Made by a program: the position numbers and the translations under genes. Of a stretch of 22,252 bases of DNA, positions 9,186-20,159 are shown piece after piece (positions within the stretch are counted from its first letter, which is position 1; every line of letters begins with the position of its first letter). Source of the stretch: Funneliformis mosseae (Eukaryota; Glomeromycota; Glomeromycetes; Glomerales; Glomeraceae); the NCBI GenBank assembly GCA_910592005.1, contig CAJVPP010001159.1:1-22252 (forward strand), given 5' to 3'. A model generated the notes under the pieces. It was not told where the DNA came from and searched no databases. It worked only from the letters and a program-made list of their open reading frames with translations.

Positions 9186-10086
9186 ATGGATGATTTTTAT
9201 AAACCTCCATATTCATCAGCACTTCAACGATACCACCACCGTCAATGCACCATTAAATCCATTACCGGCAAAATTTAACGCAATATTACAAACAATGTAG
9301 GATTAGATATATCCATATTAAATCAAACTCAGTTTATCCCAAATAACCTAAGGGTTAGACCCATGTGAAACTGCCCTGAAATTACAAATTACTTGCCAAA
9401 TGTAACATTGACCTACGGTGAATCGGTATTAAGCTGCTTCGTTGGGAAATGTTGAAGTTGTTAAAATCTTGATTAATGATAATGCTAACGTTGAAAGTTG
9501 TAATAGGGAAAATATAACCTCTCTTATCATCGCGACTTATAATGGTCATGCTGATGTTTATCGTGAACTTACCGATCACGGTTAGACCAATGTGAATTTC
9601 TTATAAAACCGCTTTATTATTGGCTTCCTATGAAGGCCGCTAAAGTATTATTAGCTCGAGGTTTGTGATCTTTATTAATTTCTCTTTATCGTTAAAACAA
9701 AAAAATTAAATTTATGGATGGATCGCGTTAATGCTTCTAACCGTGTAGAAATGTGTCGGTTGTTGTTGGAGCATGATGCAAACAGATCCTTACGACGCTA
9801 GACATTTTGACTTGGCAAATATGATTGAGAATAACGTTTCAAGCGGGAATAAAAATAAGAATAATCATAATTATATTATTAATTATAATAATCTAAATAA
9901 TAACAATTATAATAATAAACCAATTACCATTTCACTGATGAAAATATCGTTATTACTAATGTTCCTTCGCGTGAACTATCATCAAGTTTAGATTTAGATG
10001 TGATCTTAAATAATGTTAATATATCAGATAAATTCAGACGATACATTAATAAAGCTGTGTCGTATGCTAACTTTATGTTGAAATGA
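9186..10086 (+). pseudogene. ankyrin-repeat protein pseudogene
   Basis: An ATG at 9186 opens MDDFYKPPYSSALQRYHHRQ, then stops. The text continues in other frames (APLNPLPAKFNAILQT). From about 9430 it gives clear ankyrin repeats: AASLGNVEVVKILINDNANV, then ITSLIIATYNGHADVYRELT, and after an intron-like gap (about 9661-9720) NRVEMCRLLLEHDA and DPYDARHFDLANMIENN. An Asn-rich linker (about 9860-9925) leads to DENIVITNVPSRELSSSLDL and FRRYINKAVSYANFMLK, ending TGA at 10084-10086. Several stops and at least three frameshifts show the gene is dead. The ankyrin identity is firm; what the intact protein did is unknown. Confidence 0.75.
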
Positions 10087-10140
10087 ATACCCACGAAATA
10101 TTATCATTGTCATCAATCCTTGTGCTCATACCAAACCTAA

Positions 10141-10990
10141 GATAGTAGATTAGATGTATTAGAGTCAATTTACAGAGAATATACACAAAAATTATCTTCA
10201 CAACTAAATGTAGAGATCGAGAATGTATACAGAGAAGTGGTTAAAGTATGTTTAAATGATTTGCGAGATAATGGTATCAAATTATTATGCACAAATATCG
10301 TACAAAAAATTGAAATTATAAAGTAATTTCGGGTTCCTGATCTTAGACTTAATAAGAAGCCTACGAGCTAAGTGAATTAACGTTAATAACAAACTATTTG
10401 GACAACATTATGAAAAACGTGTTCTATGTACCTGATAGGCAGATAGTCTGATAGCCAAACATGGCCTTAACGGAAAGCAAAGTATGAAAATTTGATGGAT
10501 CTAAGCAACCAGATTTTACTGTCTTAGTCAACTACCTGTCTCGGGCAACAAATGTGATTTATGTTGGTAAAGTGACCGGACCAAGCGAGAAAAATAACGT
10601 GTACAAAAACTGCCTTGACCTAATTAGAATCGGAATCTTCATGAAAGATTGTTGCTGATTCGGCAATTTCTCAGGAAGTACAGATCAAGAAAGATACTAG
10701 GATTTCAATATATTGCGGATCAAATAGATTTTTACATGCTTGATCTAAATGGTAAGACTTTACATGATGAATCACATTGCATAAATATCAGTACCAGCAA
10801 CTATAAAGGATTTATACACCTTTATAGATGAACTTTATATTTTGTTAAATCTACGAGATATTTTATATGGATCTTACGATGCATTTATTGATAAACTTAA
10901 AAATCCGTAATTAGCTTCCTTTGAATTTTTAAAAGATAAACGTTAGATACTCCCATATTTAATGGACTCTTTAGTAAAACTTGATGTGTC
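10141..10990 (+). pseudogene. pseudogene of a Rhizophagus-type family of unknown function
   Basis: Protein-like text in shifting frames reads LDVLESIYREYTQKLSSQLN, VVKVCLNDLRDNGIKLLC, LITNYLDNIMKNVFYVPDRQ, DGSKQPDFTVLVNY, VIYVGKVTGPSEKNNVYKNC, DLIRIGIFMKDC, LGFQYIADQIDFYMLDLNG, ISVPATIKDLYTFIDELYIL and DILYGSYDAFIDKLKN. I recognise the pattern YVG.(V/I)TGP.EKNNV...C.DL.RIG.FMKDC..LGFQ as a family seen in many copies in Rhizophagus genomes. I know no function or named domain for it. At least six stops and frameshifts are present. It is separate from the ankyrin pseudogene by frame and content. Confidence 0.6.
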
Positions 10991-10999
10991 AAAAGGGAA

Positions 11000-11885
11000 T
11001 GTCCATGTTGGTTTAGACGATATTAATGTATTATGATACTGAAAGAAGTACCAATTTCTCAAGCTCTACCAACACTGAAATTTCATAAGTTAAACAGAAG
11101 ATCAAACAAAAACTTACTTATTTCCTATGGTTAAATAGTTTTATAATGATTAGACAACATATTTCTTTTAGTTAGCTAAATACACAGGATATTAAATAAA
11201 TACCCATTGGCATTTTTATGACTAATTATATATGTATTAGTTGAATTAATAAAGTTGCAAAGTGTAGGACTGAATTTATATATTAATCTTCCCATCAAAA
11301 ATAACAATATTCAAAAAATTTTACCGTTATAACAGTGGGGGATATGTGACTGTAAGATTTTTTCTAACAAATTTCTGAAGTCTCATAAATATGTAAATAG
11401 ATAGTATGAGGAAGTGGCAGAAGAAAATTTTAGCAATTAAAGTATGAATAATTTTTTTGGTTGTGGACTTATAGCTGTGCCTTGCAATGTGAAACAACAC
11501 CCAAGTTGCAAACTAATTATTTATTTTTTTTCATTCAGATTTTAAAGATCTTATTAGCAATATGGAAGGCAGAGAACATTAACTTTCAGCGGTTACTAAG
11601 TTAATGTTAACTCATTTCTAAAAATGTAAGTCTTGTATTCAGAATATTAATTATTGGCAAACGAATAACTGGTGTGATCATAGGCATTAGTGTATCAATA
11701 AAGCCACATTTAACAGTTTAATTCTGATCATATATTTTGTAAAATTTTTATGAATGGATTTTGTATGATCTCTATATTCTGAAAATTCATCTGATTTTAT
11801 TATTATAATTCTGTCATTTTCAGAATAACATTATCTGAAAATACTTAACACTTATTGGTCACATATTAATAATAAATAAGCTCAT
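11000..11885. other. no assignable feature
   Basis: AT-rich sequence without an ORF of note. It may hold a wholly degraded 5' part of LINE 1 (leader and N-terminal endonuclease), since the first recognisable LINE residues appear at about 11889, but no motif supports that directly. Confidence 0.4.
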
Positions 11886-11888
11886 TAT

Positions 11889-12200
11889 TGACAAATAGAT
11901 TTCTACAAACAACTATTTACCATGAACTTCCTTGACCTTTATGACATATATCATGATATATCTCAACCCACGTACTATTCAGGCTCACGCAGTTCAAGAA
12001 TTGATACCATTTTTGCCTTGTCTAATTTTACTTCTAAATTCTTATACTCTTATTTAGATACATCTACACTTTACTCCTCTAATCACAAGATAGTCTTCAC
12101 TTCATTCGCTAACTATCAAAAGTATTCACATGCCAAATCTCATTTATTACAGAATAAAAAACAAGTCCCTAACTTAAGAGTTATGAACTTGTCTAAATAG
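11889..12200 (+). pseudogene. LINE 1 endonuclease, C-terminal part
   Basis: An open frame from about 11889 (ATG at 11922) reads LDLYDIYHDISQPTYYSGSR followed by SSRIDTIF, the conserved S-R-I-D signature of apurinic-type LINE endonucleases, and then SSNHKIVF where the family has S-D-H. The catalytic aspartate is replaced by asparagine (GAT to AAT). The frame continues into a linker-like helix (NYQKYSHAKSHLLQNKKQVP) and ends TAG at 12198-12200. The N-terminal catalytic part is not recognisable. Confidence 0.75.
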
Positions 12201-12966
12201 ATTGAATTCACTAATTATACTGAGTTCTATTATAAATATTATAACCTTAATCACCTTTTTAACCTTTCTAATAACAAAACCAATATGAATATTTTATGAA
12301 TCAAAATCAAAACTGTTATCTTGATCACAAATAGAAGTGTTATACTTTAAGTTTGGATCTCATCGTAAGAATACAGTAAACAATCTTTTGATCAACTTAC
12401 ATCCCTCATAGCTACCCAAAAAGTTAGCTTATTCCTTCTCAATTTCAAGGGTTCAAAGATACAATTAAACTGCTGGCCTAATCCTTTCAAATGGTCTAAT
12501 ATCAAGAATACAATAGAAAAATTGATTATCACATTGAAACTCCTAGCATTCTCATTTCTCTTCTCCTTATACATTGATAATATCTTAGATGTTAAAACAA
12601 AGATTAAAGATTTTTACAAGTTTCTAACAGCATTAGCCAAGGTTAATGTTCAGAAACTAAAGAAATTCGCTATTAAATCCTTTATAGATAAGTATTGTGA
12701 CAACTTACAAAATGATCCCTCTAAAATAATAGACTTCATCTTGAATAGAAAAAATGTTTTATAGTACTTGATCACTTGTTCATTGAAAATACGGACACAG
12801 AAAAAAAAAATTCACCATTGAATCAGAGGAAATTAAGAAGGTTATAGTGAACTATTTTCAAAATTTTGCTGTTCCTTCAACTTCAGTACTCCCTATGTTT
12901 TTTAGATGGTTCAATCAATACAAATCTAAAGACTATGTAAATGGACAGTACTATTCAAATCTTATA

Positions 12967-13991
12967 CAACCTTCACCTATGATGAATGGTTAGCAGTTCT
13001 TAAGATTCTTCCCAATAACAAAGCCACCAGTTTCTCAGAGATTACTAACAAAATGATTACTCACTTAGGAGTTAAACTACAACAACTATTTTAAAAACTT
13101 ATTTGTATGTGTTTCTCAATAGGTGACATTCCTAACAAATGAAAAATTGTGCATATCTATTCCATCCTTAAGTCTATAAAATGGGAATGCAATATTACTA
13201 AGATTAGACTTATCACTTTGCTAGAGACTGCTTAGAAAGGTTTTGTTAAAATTATCACTAATAGACTCTCGTGTATTTAGCTAATCACAATATTTTTAAA
13301 GAAGAAAACTTCGTCAAACTGCCAGGAGATTCAACTGAACTGCCTATAAAAATTATCAATATGCTACTTAAGGATGCTATTGAAAACAATAAAAAAATTT
13401 GAATCCTGCTTCAAGACCTCTCTAAGGCATACGATCAGATTAATTTATCCTTTCTTCACCTGATTCTTAATAGAATAAAAGTTCTCAAACTGATAATTGA
13501 TCTCATTATTAATCTCTTTACTTCACAGAAAAATGCTATGTTTACAATGCACAGAACTTCAGACTTGTATAACGTTAAGATTGAAATTGACTAAGGTAAA
13601 GTTATTTCTCTTCTGGTATGATGCATTACCTAAACCTTTACTTTGTGAAGTGAGATTTCTACATAAAGGATACTTAATTGAGCATATTTAGATATCTGAT
13701 ATTATTACCTTAAATATCAAATCAATGTTAGTCACTATCTTTTCACTTACTTTTATGAATAACATAAATTAAAATTGCTAGCTCTAAATAAGACCTTGAA
13801 GGTGTCTTGCAGGTTGCAGATAAATTTTATGACTTCACTAGATCTGTACTATATAAAGATAAATTCAAATTGCTGATAACCTTTCATACAGATACATCAT
13901 CTATTCCTATCAAATTTGGGTCAATCACAGTCAATATTACATCTGAAAATAGATCAGTCTGTTTCTTAAGAGTATGGATTAATAATCAATG
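12967..13991 (+). pseudogene. LINE 1 reverse transcriptase
   Basis: In changing frames the text gives FTYDEWLAVLKILPNNKATS, IRLITLLETA (family R-P-I-T-L-L), LLQDLSKAYDQINLSFLHLI (RT motif with first catalytic Asp), VKIEIDQGKVIS (the Q-G motif), SLTFMNNIN at about 13746-13770, where the family has F-M-D-D, and VCFLRVWI at 13957-13980. Both catalytic aspartates of the FMDD box have become Asn (codons AAT 13758-13760 and AAC 13761-13763), so the enzyme is inactive even without the stops. Confidence 0.8.
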
Positions 13992-14049
13992 ATTATAAGT
14001 ATTTGTCAAAAAATAACTTATATTTAATATAAATAATTTTGTTACTTCT

Positions 14050-14520
14050 ATAAAATATAAACTGTTAACAGACAAACAACTTTTGTATATTATTAATATA
14101 GTGTTATATCTTCTGCTGAAATATTGTATGCAATTGACATTTCTATCATATAATGAATGTCTTAAGATTTTTGCACTTGTCTATACGCTTTTTAAACATA
14201 AAATTAAATTTGCTTCTACCCTTCCTAATTCCTTATTAAATTTCAAATAATATTATAAATTATATGACCTCTAATCACTTCAAATTAAATCACTTTCAAC
14301 CGCTTTTATTTACTAATTTAACAATTCCTTTCTTTACATAAATATCTTTTTGATTCAACTTTTCAATTACAATCATGCAATATTCTTATTACTTCTCCTT
14401 TAAATTATTGATCACATTTCTTTAACAAACTTTTCTATAAAAATTTAATTAATGTCCCTCTTTCACTTATCAATTCTACATCTTCAAAACTCTCTTTTAA
14501 CGTTTCTCCTCTCTTTATGA
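14050..14520 (+). pseudogene. LINE 1 post-RT (thumb) region
   Basis: The text LLTDKQLLYIINIVLYLLLK and YCMQLTFLSYNECLKIFALV matches the family's post-RT block (K-Q..Y-I-N..V-L-P..E-Y-x-x-Q-L), followed by LPNSLLNFK, where an invariant P-N pair normally occurs. Between 14520 and 15430 only scattered fragments of coding text remain. Confidence 0.6.
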
Positions 14521-15438
14521 ATAGAATAGTAAGAGACGCTCAACCATTTCCAAAATTCTATCTAATAGCTTCCTAATCAAATACAATAAGATCCTCACTA
14601 ACCATAATTTATATTATTTAGATCAGTTAATCTCTTCTACAAGCCATTAATTAATTACTGAGTTCGATTTTCTTCTCAAAAATTTTGATTACAGTTCAAA
14701 AAGAATTAGTTCATCTGATTTTTTTTATAGACTAGAAATCTTGTATTAGATAGTCATGTATATAGAATGCTCAAACCTAAATATAGACTAGCTTCTCCCT
14801 TACCATATTACAAATTCATTTTTTTTGTATCTACTTAAATGAATAAAAGAAAGAAATGGTGTCATTATGAATTTTTACACTCAACGGCCCCTCTTTTAGA
14901 AAAATTATAGCTGATATCTCAAATAATAACCATCTCATCTGCTAAAATTTTACCTATGTTAACAATAACAGTAATATCTAAAGATGGCGTTATAATATTA
15001 TGATGTTTATTTGTCATCTGTTATAACTTAAATTTTAATAATGTTGCAATTTATTGCAACATTATGATGCTTATTTATCACCTATTGTAACTAATTGAGA
15101 TGCTATCTTTAGTAATATTTGTCAGCTTATTAAATGCATAGGATGTTCACTTAGTATGCAGAATACTAGATCTAGATATTTCATTATTAGCTTTCCCATA
15201 AAAAAGCCTTCAAAGTCTAAATAGTATCCAAATAATCGTATATGCTTAAGAATCAACTTAGATACTTACATATAGAAATTACTTATATCATTTAGATAAT
15301 CTTTTTTGATTCACAAATTGACAACTTTTCAATAAATCTACCTTTGAATAATATTATTAATTTGCTCATTAATTCTTCAATGCATTTATTTATCAACACT
15401 CAAATACATCTAATCTACCCTTAACGATCTTTTATTAG

Positions 15439-15890
15439 TACAATTCTATACAGATAGATCTTTAATAGAATCTTGAATGAATACTTGTAAGATAGGACTA
15501 GGTTGGATAGGTATAGACCCTGCAAATAACCTCTATCCTTTTAAAGCTTCACTAGTCAACTGACCCTCTTCAACAAGAGTTGAAATATATGTCTTTCTAA
15601 TAGCTCTTGTAGTATCTTCTTATAAAATTGTAAAGGTTTATTTAGATAGCCAGACTACTATTCATAAATTCAATAAATACGTACTTCTTAATTAGCTTTC
15701 ACTAAAAAAGTTTGAAAAAATCTCTAACTATACAACTTGGAAGATTATCTGCTATATTATTAATCACCTCAACCTTTACGTCTCATTTCATAAAATCAAA
15801 GCATACATAAGAAACTATTATAATAAAATAGTAGATAAATTAGCAAAAGAAGAATGCTACTTACTACCTCTATTTCTAGCTCTCAATAAC
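15439..15890 (+). pseudogene. LINE 1 RNase H domain
   Basis: One frame reads VQFYTDRS (first catalytic Asp), GLGWIGIDPANNLYPFKASL, PSSTRVEIYVFLIALV (catalytic Glu), VYLDSQTTIHKF (second Asp) and IVDKLAKEE (last Asp). All four acidic residues of the D-E-D-D site are still there. The frame is interrupted only by stops: TGA after IES, TGA where the family has Trp before PSSTR, and TAG after YVLLN. Two of these stops lie where Trp is expected. This is the best preserved part of LINE 1. Confidence 0.75.
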
Positions 15891-16220
15891 ATTTCTTTAT
15901 CTAATCTTTCATTTAGTTTCAATAATATTCTTATTGAAATATTTATCTGATACTTCTTCAAACAATTATTTGCAGTATAGACTTTTAGCAATTTTCTGAA
16001 CTTAAACAGAAACTGTAACCTCAGTACCCTTACCAGAAATAAGTCTATTAATTGGTTTGCCATTTGATCCTTGATGTTGATAAGCTTACCCTTTCTCATC
16101 ACATCCTTTGTTTTAAGTAAACTCAAATCCTTTAGCATCAAAAATTTTACTGATGAACTACCTTCACTATTACGCCTTTCCTTATTGCATTTTGATTTAT
16201 ACAAACACTAGTACTATATG

Positions 16221-17058
16221 TAAAGCTTTGAATAGTTCAGTTCAGTTTGGATTAAATGCCAATCTGTATTTAAACTGAAAATTTCAGTTCAGTTCAGTTC
16301 AGTTTGGATTATTAATCTTAAAAATACTAATCTGAATTTGAACTAAATTGCAGACTGGTAAAAATATAAATTAAATTAGAATTTTCAAATTAATTTGAAA
16401 TTACGATTTGATTATATAAAAAATCTGCAATTTATATGCAAAACTCTAAGAGAATCACAAAAAATTGCAAATTTCTCTTTGAGGTTCACGAAAATTTGTA
16501 AAATTTGATGAATAATCACAAAAATTTGCGATTCTCTAAGATTTTTGCATTTTTTGCAAAATTCAAAGAGAAATCACAATTTTTTGTAATTTTCTAAAAA
16601 TTTTTTGCGAAATACTAAGAGAAATCGCAAAAATTGCGATTCTTCAAGGATTTTGCAATTTTTTGCAAAATTCAAAGAGAAATCACCATTTTTGCAACTC
16701 TCCAAAAGTTTTGTGATATTTTTGCAAAATTTTAAGAGAAATTGCAAAAGATTGTGATTCTCCAAGGTTTTTACAATTTTTTTGCAAAATTCGAAAAGAA
16801 ATTGCAAAAAATTGCGATTCTCTAAGAGTTTTGCTAAATTTTTGTGATCCTCTTAGAAAATTCACAAATTTTGCGATTCTTCAAAAGTTTTGCATATAAT
16901 TGAACTAAACTTTCAGATTAATCTGAAATTATCAGTTCATTTCAGATTTTTTTCAGTTCAGATTAAAATTATAATCTGAAAAAAATCTGAACTGAACTGA
17001 AAATTTTCAGATCAATTTTTATGCAATCTGAAACTAATTTGAACCATTCAGAGCTTTA
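16221..17058. mobile_element. hAT-like non-autonomous fold-back element
   Basis: The left end TAAAGCTTTGAATAGTTCAG and the reverse complement of the right end, TAAAGCTCTGAATGGTTCA, form long terminal inverted repeats of roughly 130 bp rich in GTTCAG copies. Such subterminal repeats are typical of hAT-family MITEs. Flanks ACTATATG (16213-16220) and ACTATGTA (17059-17066) resemble an imperfect 8-bp target duplication, also a hAT habit. No transposase is encoded; the middle is a tandem array of about 60-bp units. The element sits inside LINE 1 coding sequence and is therefore younger than it. Confidence 0.7.
16440..16890. repeat. about 60-bp tandem repeat array inside the fold-back element
   Basis: The block GCAAAATTCAAAGAGAAAT recurs in diverged form near 16556, 16606, 16664, 16724 and 16784, giving a period close to 60 bp. 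Units also carry near-palindromes such as AATCGCAA..TTGCGATT at 16623-16641 (8-bp arms, 3-nt loop), so single strands could fold into a series of hairpins. Because the period is near a multiple of three, minus-strand frames stay open across it; these are not genes. Confidence 0.7.
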
Positions 17059-18048
17059 ACTATGTAGGATGCAATATTGTTATTGAGATCTCTACATATA
17101 TTTGAAAATATCTTGCTTACTTCTCTAGATTGTTGAATACAATTAAAACTGTCAAAGATGATCTTGTAGATCATATTTCTAACTTAAACAACATCAGATA
17201 TGCAATATATCAAAAGGAACTTCTAGATATATTAGATACTATTTTTGCATTATCTTCTGCCTACTCTAATGGATACATAGACATTATCCTATCTAAAATT
17301 TCTTCATCTCTAGTGGATATTATTCACAAAATTACCAGAAATAAAAATAAGAGTCTTTTCATTATATCCTAATTGCTACTTATCTTTCATCAAAAATTAT
17401 TTAATGAGATCTAAAAACACCATTGCAATTTATTGATCACTAAGAAGCAATTACTGGGTATCACTAAATAAAACAAGCTTAAATAAAGTGCCAATTCATT
17501 CTTGCAGTATGAACGGATATCAAACTCCTTTTATAATTGAGAGGTTTGAATATACCTGATGAACAAATTTGACTACGCATTCTCAAACTTTTAGTTAGAC
17601 ACTGACTTTTTCTTTTTCTTTTTTTTCTCTTGTTGATGATAATTTTCATTAGATATGCATTTAGTGGAGTTATTGGAGGGGAAAGATAATGATAGGTCAA
17701 TTTAAACAGGTTTGCAATATAACTACAAGGAATAGTTAATACTTAGCATAGATTTATTCTTGATTTACTTTATATTTCTTTATATATAAATTTAATAAAG
17801 TTACTGGCAGTACTATATCGTTAAAAAAATTGTTCCTCAGTCACTAAATTATAACAGATTGAAACTTTTTTAATAAACTTTAATCTAGATATCTTATAGT
17901 ATTATAAGTATAAAATATTAATAATAATTTTCATAACAAATCTTATAAATTTATTTTCTATAATGGCAATTGCTTATAGAATTATCAAGAAGTTGATTAC
18001 ATCATAAAAACTTCTTATTTTACATATTTTCTATTAACAGTTCTTTTT

Positions 18049-18540
18049 TGATAGAATTTTATTCATAGATTTACAATTTAAAAATAAATCTAAACTACAA
18101 ATCTTTCAAGTTTATTTACCTATAATCTTTAATAATAGAACTCTTTTAGATATAGAATTCCAATATAAAATAAACTTATAAAATTAGTATTTCAAGTTAA
18201 ACGTACTAATTTTCATATAGTTATCATAAATAATTTTAATATAGATATTTCAAAAAAAAAAAATATGATACTAAATGTAAACAGACCCTTCAAAGTTCTT
18301 TTATAAAATTATTGACTCAGTTTTATTCATATAATATTACCTTTTTCTACATTATTTTCTGCTATTTTTCATATAACATCTCTTCCCATATAAACTATAT
18401 TTTTGTTTTTTTTTACTTAATCTATAACCTTACTTCTTTTAATATTTTAAACAATTTTTTCTTTTTATACTTTATTAATCATTTACCTCTTCTTATTATA
18501 ATTTATAAAAATAATTTTTTTAAACATTCAGCTAATACTT
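18049..18540 (+). pseudogene. LINE 2 endonuclease
   Basis: The text DRILFIDLQFKNKSKLQIFQ and VYLPIIFNN matches the LINE endonuclease core. VIINNFNIDI follows (family G-D-F-N), then NVNRPFKVLL, SHINYIFVFF (family S-R-I-D-Y-I-F-V), LTSFNILNNF and INHLPLLIIIYKNN (family S-D-H-L-P-L). Each lost active-site residue is one transition away: GAT to AAT in three places and CGx to CAx in one. The domain's N-terminus before 18049 is only faintly readable (VDYIIKTSYFTYF). Confidence 0.7.
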
Positions 18541-19008
18541 TCCTCAAAAGATATAAATCACTAAAAAAAATTCTTTATAATAAAATAACTTATCTATAAT
18601 AGAATATTACAAACAAAATAAATTTAATTCTTAAATATAATCCTAAATTTCTTAATTGCACAATTCAAGATTTTTGTGAATCTCTAACCTGTTTTATGAA
18701 TATGGTAATTTTTTACTGATACTGTTATAAATTTAACTAAAAAAATATATATCAAATCAAACTACTATAATCAACTATAATATTCTTTTCAATTACTTAA
18801 ATATCACTATATACAGATAAATTAATAAGCTTTATTCTCTTTATTACAAATTTAAATGTTTAATATTAAATCTAACTTCTCTTTCAATTCTTTCAAATTT
18901 TTTGATCAACTGAGAAAATATAATTTTATCCTTAAAATTACTATATAGTATTACATTTTCACAAGTTCAATTGATAACTATTTTGAAAATAATAGACCTT
19001 TTTTATTT

Positions 19009-19350
19009 ATGCATAAATTAAAATTAGATATTATTAAAATCATACAAGCAAAACTATTAGTTACCTACAAATCTAAAATAAATAACAGAATTCTTAAATT
19101 TATTAAGCACAAATGTAATAATTTTAAAAATGCTTACATAAAGATGATTGATTTTTATTTAAAACAAAATAGAAAATTCATTGTTTTAAATCATTTAATG
19201 CTTAATAATAATACCTAAAATCAACTTTTAAAATTTAATTCAGATAACATTAAAAAGAATACTGCTACATATTTTTAATATATTGCAATCTTAACAAATC
19301 ATATTATTACTAATCTACTATTAGAATCTTTTTCAGAAAATTAAAATAAC
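19009..19350 (+). pseudogene. LINE 2 linker between endonuclease and RT
   Basis: An open frame at 19009-19218 reads MHKLKLDIIKIIQAKLLVTY and FLKHK-like helical text, then IDFYLKQNRKFIVLNHLML. It continues after a stop as FNSDNIKKNTATYF, matching the position and style of the helical linker that precedes RT in this family. The ATG is not a true start. Coding text ends abruptly at about 19350, where the inserted elements begin, and resumes after 20114. Confidence 0.55.
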
Positions 19351-19364
19351 TGAAAATCCTTATA

Positions 19365-19539
19365 CAATCATTAACTCTTGATATAGCGAACTCTTGATAT
19401 AATAAATTTTTTGAACAAATATAATAAAAATACTCTTATTATAGCGAATTAGCCAATCAAATTTCTTAAAATCTTTACTATAACTTTATAGTGAAATTGA
19501 GATCTAGGATATAGAGTTTGTTATAACAAAAGTTGACTG
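19365..19539. mobile_element. 175-bp pogo-like MITE
   Basis: The left end CAATCATTAACTCTTGATAT and the reverse complement of the right end, CAGTCAACTTTTGTTATAAC, are imperfect inverted repeats. Aligned over AACTCTTGATATAGCGAACTCT, about 18 of 22 positions agree. Both ends abut TA (19363-19364 and 19540-19541), the target duplication of Tc1/mariner/pogo elements. CAGTCAA tips with gATATAaCGAA-type subterminal repeats are typical of pogo/Fot-like elements. No coding capacity. Confidence 0.6.
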
Positions 19540-19541
19540 TA

Positions 19542-20112
19542 CAATCAATGATCAAAATTATGCAGACATTTTTAAAATTAGAAAAATTATATACACATAA
19601 TAAAATAAAATAAAATTTTAACAAAATAAATTCAAATATATCTTTATTTATTGATTTATAAAAAATTTAATAATTAATCCTATTTCTATTTATGACAATT
19701 TGCCACAGCATACTATCTATCAGTTTTTTACAATATTCTGGAGGAATATCTTTCTATGCATCCTTTACATACTTTTCAAGTAATACTAGATGATGGTGGA
19801 GTTGATGTTAAAGAATTGGGTTTTGCAAAAATGTTTAAAAATAATATAAACAGTTATTTTATTGCTTCTTAGTTATTTAGTTATAGTATAACCTGATTGT
19901 TCACATTTATAACTATAAGTAATAGCATCATGAGTTTTGAGAGTAAGTACTTTTATATTTGATATGCATTTACTTAAAAGAGAAAAGGTTTAGAATATTG
20001 TTATCATTATAAGTAAAAAAGAACATATTATTTTTAATTATATAATCACATAAAGATCGAGCTGCCTAATTTTGACAAATCAAAATGTTCACATAATTTT
20101 GATCATTGACTA
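19542..20112 (-). mobile_element. Tc1/mariner element, internal-deletion relic
   Basis: The inverted ends share an exact 18-bp core, TCAATGATCAAAATTATG, at 19545-19562 and in reverse complement at 20092-20109; weaker similarity (ACATTTT..AAAATTAG) continues inward. TA flanks both ends (19540-19541 and 20113-20114). At about 570 bp it is roughly a third of a full Tc1 element, and it still contains the end of a transposase on the minus strand. It lies inside LINE 2 and shares its left TA with the neighbouring MITE. Confidence 0.75.
19667..19822 (-). pseudogene. Tc1/mariner transposase, C-terminal fragment
   Basis: On the minus strand from 19822 the frame reads NPIL, a stop, HQLHHHLVLLEKYVKDA, a stop, then KDIPPEYCKKLIDSM and IVINRNRINY, with TAA at 19667-19669. 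This matches the end of Tc1-type transposases: the N-P-I-E block that carries the last catalytic acid, then a W..IP.E.C..LI.SM signature. The Glu after NPI and the Trp before KDIP are lost; the latter is a TAG where TGG is expected. Everything before NPI is deleted or unreadable. Confidence 0.75.
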
Positions 20113-20159
20113 TACAATCCTATAAACTATATTAAGAATAATATTTATAGTGCATAGAT

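Larger units (their letters stand above)
15891..17700 (+). pseudogene. LINE 1 C-terminal tail, split by a transposon insertion
   Basis: After RNase H, fragments such as FLNLNRNCNLSTLTRNKSIN, LSKLKSFSIKNFTDELPSLL and LHFDLYKH run to about 16205. After the inserted element, coding-like text resumes at about 17065, and a clean frame at 17130-17372 reads LNTIKTVKDDLVDHISNLNN and IYQKELLDILDTIFALSSAY, which looks like the helical end of the LINE protein. The segments join across the insertion in the same orientation. A T-rich stretch (17608-17632) precedes the 3' end. Confidence 0.55.
11889..17800 (+). mobile_element. LINE 1: decayed non-LTR retrotransposon (endonuclease, RT, RNase H)
   Basis: Domain order on the plus strand is apurinic-type endonuclease C-terminus (about 11889-12200), linker (12200-12960), reverse transcriptase (about 12967-13990), post-RT region (14050-14520), RNase H (about 15439-15890) and a C-terminal tail (15890-16205 and 17065-17700). 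A hAT-like element at 16221-17058 interrupts the tail. A downstream RNase H is found in the I, Tad and R1-like groups of LINEs; exact clade is unresolved. AATAAA at 17794-17799 fits a 3' end. Stops and frameshifts are scattered throughout, so the copy is dead. The 5' end is not defined. Confidence 0.8.

Noticed and set aside
15857..16204. 115-codon minus-strand ORF
   Set aside because: It is the complement of the LINE 1 C-terminal tail, whose plus-strand text matches the LINE family better.
16574..16865. two overlapping minus-strand ORFs with repeating Phe/Leu/Lys/Cys peptides
   Set aside because: They arise because the tandem repeat period is close to 60 bp and lacks stops in two frames. 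Both frames being open argues for a repeat artefact, not protein.
16440..16890. CRISPR array
   Set aside because: Repeats and spacers are not distinct: the whole unit is repeated with divergence, it is flanked by inverted transposon ends, and the genome is eukaryotic.
17479..17700. 73-codon minus-strand ORF with a lysine/arginine run
   Set aside because: The basic run is just the complement of a T-rich tract at the LINE 1 3' end.
18312..18599. multi-pass membrane protein gene
   Set aside because: The hydrophobic Phe/Ile/Tyr-rich text is the decayed LINE 2 endonuclease in a T-rich context; S-H-I-N-Y-I-F-V and N-H-L-P-L mark the S-R-I-D and S-D-H blocks.
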